Assembly (NCBI GenBank): GCA_003220985.1
Contig: QHTY01000193.1
Span: 6,109 to 15,583 of the forward strand
Reading direction: 5' to 3'
DNA length: 9,475 nucleotides
Source: Gemmatimonadota bacterium
GTDB lineage: Bacteria; Gemmatimonadota; Gemmatimonadetes; Gemmatimonadales; GWC2-71-9
Shown here: positions 1 to 5,426 of the stretch, one piece after another
Numbering within the stretch: position 1 is the stretch's first letter
Layout of the letters: every line of letters begins with the position of its first letter
Notes under the pieces: model-generated
What the model was told of the DNA's origin: nothing
The model's input: the letters and a program-made list of their open reading frames with translations, nothing else
Databases searched by the model: none
Made by a program: the position numbers and the translations under genes

Positions 1-4
1 AGCG

Positions 5-1177
5 ATGCAGGAGCTGACGCCGCTCGGGTTCAGCAGCCTGGGCGATGTCGGCGAACAACGGAAGGATGGCAGCCTCGCTGTCAGCCGCTGGTTCGGGCAT
101 TCGGGCGGGACGATCAGCGGATGGCTGGGGTTCATTACCACCAAGAGGGGTCCACGCCTTCTCGCATTCCTCGTAACCGAGGCGTCCGGCCCCATCTATT
201 GCACCAGTCTTCGCGGCGGAACGGGATTGTCATTAGCGCGCCCACCCCATGTCAGTCACGCCGACTACGAGATGAGCATGAGTCTGGTTGAAATGGTTGG
301 CGGCCATCGCGAACGGTTGAGCTCTTTCACGACGGAACGGATGCCGCTTACCGGGGTGGCGACGCTCGATGAGGCAATCGAACTGATGGAGCGGCTCCAT
401 CAGGCGAGAATGACCTGGCGTGCATCCGTCGGTGAGGACGAGCTGCTGCGGGCCGATCTCAGATCGGTCCTGGCGAATTCCTATCGCAAGATGGCCGCGG
501 AGGATTTCTGGCTCATCTATAGCCATGCTGCGGAGTGGCTTGACTTTCACCCGGCACGGGCGCCTGAGCCGAGCGCTCCCCTCGGAAGCGCACTCGCGGA
601 CTTTCTCGCGTCGACACAGACAGGCCCTGAAGTGGAACAGGGCGCGCTCGGCGCCGAGTCAGATTGGTTGTTCCATTGTGAGTTCGAGATTCAGGGGAAG
701 CGCCTACAACTGTTGGATGTGTTGATGGCTGGTAACGACGGTGAGGGAGTCATTCTGGAGGTTTCGCCGGGCGTCCATGTCGTCGAGGCACGCGTCATGA
801 CGTATGGAATCGATCGACGGATATCTCGCGTGCGCGTTCACCCGAAGGGAGAGATCGGCACGCCAGGGGCGTTGGCGGGAGAAGTAGGCGTCGATCTCGC
901 AGCGGTCGCCATCTGCGATGTTGACCGCCTCGCCGCTTGGGCTCAGGATCATGAGGATGAGTGGCAGCGATGGGGCAATCAGCTCTGGTACGGTCGCACC
1001 ACGCCTGCCGGCCTTTACCCGTGCGAACCGGCGAAGACTGTCGTGCCGTTCGTCGACAGCGGGTTTGGAGATGGAACTTATCCGGTGTACTACTCGATGA
1101 ATGATGGGCGGGCCGTCGGCCTCGAGGCTGTATTTCTTCGCTCACCCGATGCGCGCGAGCGCGTCGTGCATCTCTGA
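5..1177 (+). CDS. Uncharacterised protein with DUF4241-like C-terminal region, possibly 5'-truncated
   Basis: I do not recognise a named family with confidence. The frame is open to the window edge before the ATG at 5, no ribosome site is visible, and the protein opens abruptly with a conserved-looking block (LGFSSLGDVGE), so the true start may lie upstream. The first half (about residues 10-180) looks like a globular domain, with a strand-rich segment followed by helices rich in Leu, Glu and Trp. The second half (about 220-380) has beta-type patterning, a GEVGVDLA block and a GFGDGTYPVYY motif near the C-terminus; similar Gly-Asp-Gly-x-Tyr-Pro-Val motifs occur in DUF4241-type proteins, so that label is tentative. 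There is no signal peptide or membrane segment, so a cytosolic place is likely. GC looks lower than in neighbours (about 55-57% in two 60-base lines counted by eye, against 65% in one kinase line). The last 11 codons lie antisense to the end of the kinase gene. Confidence 0.75.
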   Translation: MQELTPLGFSSLGDVGEQRKDGSLAVSRWFGHSGGTISGWLGFITTKRGPRLLAFLVTEASGPIYCTSLRGGTGLSLARPPHVSHADYEMSMSLVEMVGGHRERLSSFTTERMPLTGVATLDEAIELMERLHQARMTWRASVGEDELLRADLRSVLANSYRKMAAEDFWLIYSHAAEWLDFHPARAPEPSAPLGSALADFLASTQTGPEVEQGALGAESDWLFHCEFEIQGKRLQLLDVLMAGNDGEGVILEVSPGVHVVEARVMTYGIDRRISRVRVHPKGEIGTPGALAGEVGVDLAAVAICDVDRLAAWAQDHEDEWQRWGNQLWYGRTTPAGLYPCEPAKTVVPFVDSGFGDGTYPVYYSMNDGRAVGLEAVFLRSPDARERVVHL

Positions 1178-3178
1178 CGCCGTCGCGTAGCGGTCCGCCG
1201 GCTGCTTCGCCATCGCTTTCAGAATCACCGTCGCCAGGCCGTCAGGAACTTCCGAGTTGAGCTTGCGCGGATCGGGCGCCTCTTCCTCGAGATGCTTGGC
1301 TACCAACGCCCACGTCGTCTCGGCCTCGAACGGCACTTTCCCCGTCAAGCACTCGAATAACACCACCCCGGCGGCATAGAGATCGCTGCGCGGATCGAGC
1401 TCCGCACCCGAGAGCTGCTCGGGCGACATGTAATCCGGCGTGCCGATCGACGTGCCGGCCTCTGTCAGTCCCTTTCCCTGCGGCGGATTGGCGAGGCGCG
1501 CGATCCCGAAGTCCATCACCTTCAGAAACCCGCTCGGCTCCACGACGATGTTCTGCGGCTTGATGTCGCGGTGGATCACACCCTCGGCGTGCGCGACCTC
1601 GAGCGCGCGACACAGCTGCTTCCCGACCGTCAGCGCGACCGTCACCGGCAGCTTGCCGCGTGACGTGATCAGCTGTTTGAGCGACGTCCCCTCGACGTAC
1701 TCCATCGTCAGGTAGTACATCCCATTCTCTTCGCCGAGGTCGTACGTGCGGACGACGTTGCGATGCGCGATCCGGCGCGCCAGGCGGATCTCCTGCTTGA
1801 AGCGATCGAGCGCGACGCTCCCGCCCGCCATGGCCTCGGGCCGGAGCGTCTTGATCGCGACGGGCTCCTGGAGCTCGCGGTCGAAGGCGCGGTAGACGAC
1901 GCCCATGCCGCCCGCGCCGAGGATCTCCTTCACTTCGTAACGGCCGGCGAAAGTGGCGCCGGGCTTCAGTTGCCCGCCATCGACCGCACGCACCACCGTG
2001 GGCACCGAGGCAATTGGCTGCGTCGCCGCGGCGCCCGACGCCTGCATCATGTAATCGACGAGCGCCGCCTTGGCCTTGAGATCCGCGACCAGGGCCTTGA
2101 ACGCGTGCGAGAGGATGCCGATCTCATCGCGCGAGGTGACGTCGATCTCCACGCTGTACTCGCCGTCCTGCACCTGGCGGGTCGCGATCGCGAGCCGCCG
2201 TACCGGACCCGCGATCTGCCGCGCCTGCACGAAGGCGAAGATCAGCGCGAGCACGACGCCCAGCGCGACCGCCCACAGCATCGTGCGCCGCAGCGCATTG
2301 AACGCGGCCAGTTCCGATTCGCGCGAGCGCAGCGCCACGAATCCCCCCCGTACGTCGCCCGAGGGCGAGCGAATCGCTCCGGCCAGGCCGATCAGATGCT
2401 GCTGCCCCACCGACGCGGCGAGCGCCATGCCCTCCCCCCCCGTGTCCGCAGCCAGCACCTCCATCTTCACATGGCTTTGCAACGCCGGGCCGATGTCCGG
2501 CGCGGGCACCGTGCTTCCCACCACCACGGGTTGGTTGAGGGTATCGAGCGCGAAGAACACCACGTCGGAGTTCGTCGCCTGCTTGATCGCGCCCGCGAGC
2601 GAGTCGTCGACTTGGTAGGTCGCGACGAGCGCGCCAAGCGGCGCAGCCGTGGGGCGGTCGCGCAGCGGCGTACCGACGGCCATGAACATCGTGCCGCGCA
2701 CGTCATCCAGCCACGCGCCGCTGGTCTGATCGCCACTCAGCGCATTAGCGACGAGCGGCGCGATCGAGAGGTCGCGACCATACTGCTCGCGGTAATCGGT
2801 CCGCGCGATCAAGATGCCGTCGCTGTTGGTGACCAGCACCCAGGCCGCATCGACGAGCCCGCGGATCTCGTCGGCCTGATCGAGTGCCTCAGCACGTGCG
2901 CGCTGGTCCAGGAGGCGCTGGCGGTATTGCGGCACGTCGGTCGCGACCGTGCTCGCGCGTCCCAACGTCCGGGTGCGTGCCGCGAGATAGTCGTCCACCG
3001 CGCGACGCGTCGCGCGCAGCGCGCGATGGATCGATGCGTCCGCGGTGCGGTTGGCCTGGATGGACGTAACGCCGAACGTAATCCCCAGCACCGCCACGAC
3101 GAGCAGCGTCGAGGCGATGAAGATCTTGGCGGTTAGACCGAAGGCGCGGGCCGGCTTAGTAGCGTTCGCGTCCGGCAT
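1142..3178 (-). CDS. Membrane receptor Ser/Thr protein kinase (TM - dCache-like sensor - TM - HAMP - Hanks kinase)
   Basis: This is a Hanks-type Ser/Thr kinase at the C-terminus of a receptor. Residues are numbered from the longest possible start at 3238 (698 aa). TM1 is at about 38-58. A periplasmic region at about 60-318 resembles the double-Cache (dCache_3-like) fold, with a VTNSDGILIARTD block. TM2 is at about 319-338, a HAMP linker at about 339-390, and the kinase at about 434-696. Kinase motifs are complete: Gly loop GAGGMG (441-446), VAIK Lys463, helix-C Glu483, HRDIKPQN with Asp558 and Asn563, DFG (576-578), and an activation segment with Thr/Ser before SPE (605-607). It should be an active RD-type enzyme. 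I prefer the ATG at 3178 (678 aa): it overlaps the cupredoxin gene by 23 bp, whereas 3238 would overlap it by 83 bp. Neither start has a clear Shine-Dalgarno site, which suggests translational coupling. The ligand is unknown. Confidence 0.95.
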   Translation of the reverse strand: MPDANATKPARAFGLTAKIFIASTLLVVAVLGITFGVTSIQANRTADASIHRALRATRRAVDDYLAARTRTLGRASTVATDVPQYRQRLLDQRARAEALDQADEIRGLVDAAWVLVTNSDGILIARTDYREQYGRDLSIAPLVANALSGDQTSGAWLDDVRGTMFMAVGTPLRDRPTAAPLGALVATYQVDDSLAGAIKQATNSDVVFFALDTLNQPVVVGSTVPAPDIGPALQSHVKMEVLAADTGGEGMALAASVGQQHLIGLAGAIRSPSGDVRGGFVALRSRESELAAFNALRRTMLWAVALGVVLALIFAFVQARQIAGPVRRLAIATRQVQDGEYSVEIDVTSRDEIGILSHAFKALVADLKAKAALVDYMMQASGAAATQPIASVPTVVRAVDGGQLKPGATFAGRYEVKEILGAGGMGVVYRAFDRELQEPVAIKTLRPEAMAGGSVALDRFKQEIRLARRIAHRNVVRTYDLGEENGMYYLTMEYVEGTSLKQLITSRGKLPVTVALTVGKQLCRALEVAHAEGVIHRDIKPQNIVVEPSGFLKVMDFGIARLANPPQGKGLTEAGTSIGTPDYMSPEQLSGAELDPRSDLYAAGVVLFECLTGKVPFEAETTWALVAKHLEEEAPDPRKLNSEVPDGLATVILKAMAKQPADRYATASEMHDALARIG
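2343..2349 (-). repeat. G7 homopolymer (coding strand) in kinase sensor region
   Basis: A run of seven C on the + strand reads as G7 on the coding strand of the kinase. It falls in the membrane-proximal part of the periplasmic sensor (Arg-Gly-Gly-Phe, about residues 297-300). A one-base slip here would shift the frame upstream of TM2, HAMP and the kinase domain. Confidence 0.9.
2434..2441 (-). repeat. G8 homopolymer (coding strand) in kinase sensor region
   Basis: A run of eight C on the + strand reads as G8 on the coding strand. It encodes the Thr-Gly-Gly-Glu-Gly stretch at about residues 266-270 of the kinase sensor. It lies 84 bp from the G7 run in the same gene. Both frames are intact as given. 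Confidence 0.9.
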
Positions 3179-3839
3179 TGGTCGGGTAGTTGCGTCCGTA
3201 CTTGTTGCGATGTGGCTGCCACTTGTAGCCCTGGGCATTCAGCGCGATCTGCAGGTCCTGCAGAGTGGCCGCCGCCCCAGCAGTCACGTCCTTCACGACT
3301 TCACTCGGAATGCGCTCGTGCCACACGTGCAGGCGGTAGCGGCCCGCGGGCACGTTGTCGATCGTGAAGCTCCCGTCATTCCCCGGCTGTGCGTAATACC
3401 GATTCTCCATCACGAGCACGTAGGCGACCATCCGCGGATGCACGTTGCAGTACACGCGCACGAGACCAGGATGATCGAATGTGTGACTCTTCGTCTCGCC
3501 CCGCCCATAGAGTCCGAGGTCGAAACTGTTGGGCTCGCTCACCGAGAACACGTTGTGGTTGAACGGATCGTGGTTGGGAAACCGCACGGTCGATCCCACC
3601 GGCACGACGACGACGTGCGGCGCATACGTCTTGTCGGTGATGGCGATCTCGACGGTGGTTGGCTTTCCCGCGGTCGCGACCATGGCCGGCGCTTCCAGAT
3701 AGATCACCGCGTCGCTGAGATCTTCCGACGGCTTGTTGTCTTTCTCGAGAATCACGATCCGGCCCGAAACTGCGGCGTCGGTCATGAGCCCCGCCCCGCC
3801 GGCAGCAAAGAACGCCATGATGCCCGCCACTATGCGCAT
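3156..3839 (-). CDS. Exported cupredoxin (amicyanin/plastocyanin-like) with C-terminal beta-sandwich domain
   Basis: This is a predicted periplasmic blue-copper protein, likely an electron carrier or copper binder. Residues are numbered from the TTG at 3845. The ATG at 3839 (227 aa) is the better start because GGGAG at 3847-3851 sits 7 nt before it but only 1 nt before the TTG. A Sec signal peptide covers about residues 3-25. The cupredoxin fold is at about 65-147, with candidate type-1 copper ligands His97 (FNHNVF), Cys133, His136 and Met139 in CNVHPRM. The Cys-x2-His-x2-Met loop has the short spacing known from amicyanin. Residues about 155-200 form a carboxypeptidase-regulatory-like sandwich (GSFTIDNVPAGRYRLHVWHE). 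Such two-domain proteins are sometimes labelled 'methylamine utilization protein', but no mau genes are present here. The gene is the first of an operon with the kinase, overlapping its start. Confidence 0.9.
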   Translation of the reverse strand: MRIVAGIMAFFAAGGAGLMTDAAVSGRIVILEKDNKPSEDLSDAVIYLEAPAMVATAGKPTTVEIAITDKTYAPHVVVVPVGSTVRFPNHDPFNHNVFSVSEPNSFDLGLYGRGETKSHTFDHPGLVRVYCNVHPRMVAYVLVMENRYYAQPGNDGSFTIDNVPAGRYRLHVWHERIPSEVVKDVTAGAAATLQDLQIALNAQGYKWQPHRNKYGRNYPTNAGRERY

Positions 3840-3918
3840 TGCCAATCTCCCAAAACCGTTGCATCCAAGGGCGAGGAGCTTACTGTAGTGCTATCCAACT
3901 TGCCAGGAGCGGGCCGTG
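3840..3918. promoter_or_regulatory. Divergent promoter region between cupredoxin-kinase operon and barrel gene
   Basis: This 79-bp gap is the only non-coding DNA upstream of both the cupredoxin-kinase operon (-) and the barrel gene (+), so it should hold both promoters. It carries a Shine-Dalgarno site for each: GGGAG on the - strand at 3847-3851 and AGGAG on the + strand at 3905-3909. I could not pick out a convincing -35/-10 pair on either strand. The shared region makes co-regulation plausible. Confidence 0.6.
3905..3909 (+). promoter_or_regulatory. Ribosome binding site of barrel gene
   Basis: AGGAG lies 6 nt before the GTG at 3916 and 9 nt before the ATG at 3919. It supports translation starting here but does not decide between the two codons. 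Confidence 0.7.
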
Positions 3919-5064
3919 ATGCAGGTCTTGCTTTTGCTTTCGCTCACCGCGCAGCAGCCTGCATCCCCTCCGCCTCCACCTCCCGCCAAGCGCACCGTCG
4001 AGTTTACGGGGACCGTGCTGCTCAACGGCTTCTATAATAGCGCGCGCACCAACAACAGCGACGTCCCCGTCTTCGCCGATACGGATGCGACCGGCGTCAC
4101 GGGCGGCAGCGCGACGCTGCGGCAAACGCGACTCGGCGTCCTCATCACCGATCCCGACGTGCTCGGCGGCAGCTTCAGTGGCGAGGTCGACGTCGATTTT
4201 TTCGGCGGCCAGCAGCCCGCGCCCGGCAATCGGACGTTCCCGCTGGTGCGGTTGCGTCGCGCCACCGGCACGGTGCAATGGACGCACGTGCAGTTCATGT
4301 TCGGCCAGGAAACGCCGCTCGTTTCAGTCCGGAATCCACGGTCGCTCGCCGGAGTCGGCGTCCCCGATTTCAGTCTCGCCGGCAACCTCTGGTTCTGGCT
4401 GCCGCAGGCACGCGTGACGGCGGAGTATGGGAACACGCTGCGACTCGCGGTACAGGCCGCGGTGCTGGCGCCGATTACGGGCGCGCCGCAGGGAGCGGTC
4501 AACACGCAGCCGGACTCCGGCGAGCGCAGCGGCCGGCCGTATCTCGAGGGCCGGGTGCGGCTCGGGTGGGGACCGCAGGACGATCCGAGTGAAGTGGCGA
4601 TCGGCGGGCACATCGGGTGGCTGCGCGGGCTCGATACAGTCTCCGGCGACTCCGTGCTCAGCTCACGCGCGGTCACCTTCGACACGCGCGTGAAATTCGG
4701 GCTGGCGGAGATCATCGGCGAAGCGTTCATCGGCCAGGCCATCGCGGGACTCGGCGGCGGCGACATCGGACAAAATACCGGCGCTTGCGGCGTCCCCGTG
4801 CGCACGAAGGGCGGATGGGGGCAGCTGAACCTGCGTCCACGTGCGGGCTGGATGTTCGGCGGCGGCTGCGGCATCGACGATCCCAAAGACGCCGACGTGC
4901 TCGCGAGTGGTCGCTTTCGCAATTTCGTCTGCGAGGGGCACGTCCAGTGGCGGCCGCCCGGCCCGCTGGTGTTTGGCTTCGAGTTTCGGCGCCTCAACAC
5001 ACGCTATCAGGCCGGCGACTTCACCGTGAACCACCTGAATCTGGCGGCCGGCTACACGTTCTAA
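3919..5064 (+). CDS. Outer-membrane beta-barrel protein (porin-like)
   Basis: This is a predicted outer-membrane barrel, probably a pore; the substrate is unknown. An alternative GTG start sits directly before the ATG at 3916. AGGAG at 3905-3909 is 9 nt from the ATG and 6 nt from the GTG, so both are possible. An in-frame TAG at 3886-3888 rules out a longer protein. The N-terminus has a short hydrophobic stretch (QVLLLLSLTAQQ) that could be a signal sequence but lacks the usual basic residues. Six consecutive prolines follow, then the mature domain. From about residue 27 onward there are many alternating hydrophobic/polar strands with Gly, aromatic and Arg residues, and the protein ends in GYTF, with the terminal Phe typical of proteins recognised by the BAM machinery. 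About 380 aa fits a barrel of roughly 14-18 strands; I did not count them exactly. It is divergent from the cupredoxin gene, and its stop overlaps the stop of the convergent zinc-ribbon gene. Confidence 0.8.
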   Translation: MQVLLLLSLTAQQPASPPPPPPAKRTVEFTGTVLLNGFYNSARTNNSDVPVFADTDATGVTGGSATLRQTRLGVLITDPDVLGGSFSGEVDVDFFGGQQPAPGNRTFPLVRLRRATGTVQWTHVQFMFGQETPLVSVRNPRSLAGVGVPDFSLAGNLWFWLPQARVTAEYGNTLRLAVQAAVLAPITGAPQGAVNTQPDSGERSGRPYLEGRVRLGWGPQDDPSEVAIGGHIGWLRGLDTVSGDSVLSSRAVTFDTRVKFGLAEIIGEAFIGQAIAGLGGGDIGQNTGACGVPVRTKGGWGQLNLRPRAGWMFGGGCGIDDPKDADVLASGRFRNFVCEGHVQWRPPGPLVFGFEFRRLNTRYQAGDFTVNHLNLAAGYTF

Positions 5065-5426
5065 GAGATCCGCAGCGACCGCTGGCAATACCGGCAGGCG
5101 ACGTTGCGCGGCACTCGCCACCGGCCCCCCGCCTCCAGCTTCTGGGGCTTGCCGCAGTCCGGACAGGTGCCCTCGGCGCCAACGACGACCCGCTCCGCGC
5201 CCAACCGTTCGAAGAACGTGTATGCGCCGTAGAGCGCGAATGACGGAACGAGCAGGAAATGCGCGACCGGAATAAACACGCTTCCGATCGCCGCACCCCA
5301 GAACGTCGCCAGCCCTTTGAGCGCGCGCCGGATGCGTTCAGGCTTGTCGAACGAGCGGATCGTTACGGTTGCGGTACTGGGTGTCGGGCTGTAGCCGGTC
5401 AGCTGGAAGTGCCTCGTCTCCGTCAT
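5061..5426 (-). CDS. Small membrane protein with C-terminal two-CxxC zinc ribbon
   Basis: This 121-aa protein starts at the ATG at 5426, inside an ATGA overlap with the stop of the upstream CLC gene. A longer frame back to 5540 exists but would lie within the CLC gene. Residues about 36-73 are strongly hydrophobic, with prolines at 53 and 61, and could form one long helix or a helical hairpin. The C-terminal tail carries CPDC (Cys88, Cys91) and CRYC (Cys111, Cys114), spaced as in a zinc ribbon. The N-terminal 30 residues are polar and rich in Thr and Ser. I do not recognise a named family. The coupling to the CLC gene suggests a role with the transporter, for example as an accessory or redox/metal-sensing subunit, but that is inference. 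Its stop shares bases with the stop of the convergent barrel gene. Confidence 0.85.
   Translation of the reverse strand: MTETRHFQLTGYSPTPSTATVTIRSFDKPERIRRALKGLATFWGAAIGSVFIPVAHFLLVPSFALYGAYTFFERLGAERVVVGAEGTCPDCGKPQKLEAGGRWRVPRNVACRYCQRSLRIS

Noticed and set aside
1763..3136. Long + strand open frame of 457 codons opposite the kinase gene
   Set aside because: It is antisense to a gene with complete kinase motifs. Its product is Arg/His/Asp-rich with no domain pattern, as expected for a GC-rich shadow frame.
3156..3839. Methylamine utilisation function for the cupredoxin
   Set aside because: The loop spacing matches amicyanin, but there are no mau dehydrogenase or maturation genes, and the extra C-terminal domain is not found in amicyanin.
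3045..4037. Plus-strand open frame of 330 codons over the cupredoxin gene
   Set aside because: It is antisense to a protein with a signal peptide and copper loop, and it crosses the promoter gap into the barrel gene. It has no family signature.
4032..5000. Minus-strand open frame of 322 codons opposite the barrel gene
   Set aside because: Its Ser/Pro/Arg-rich product is typical of the antisense of a GC-rich gene. The barrel frame has a ribosome site and the C-terminal Phe signature.
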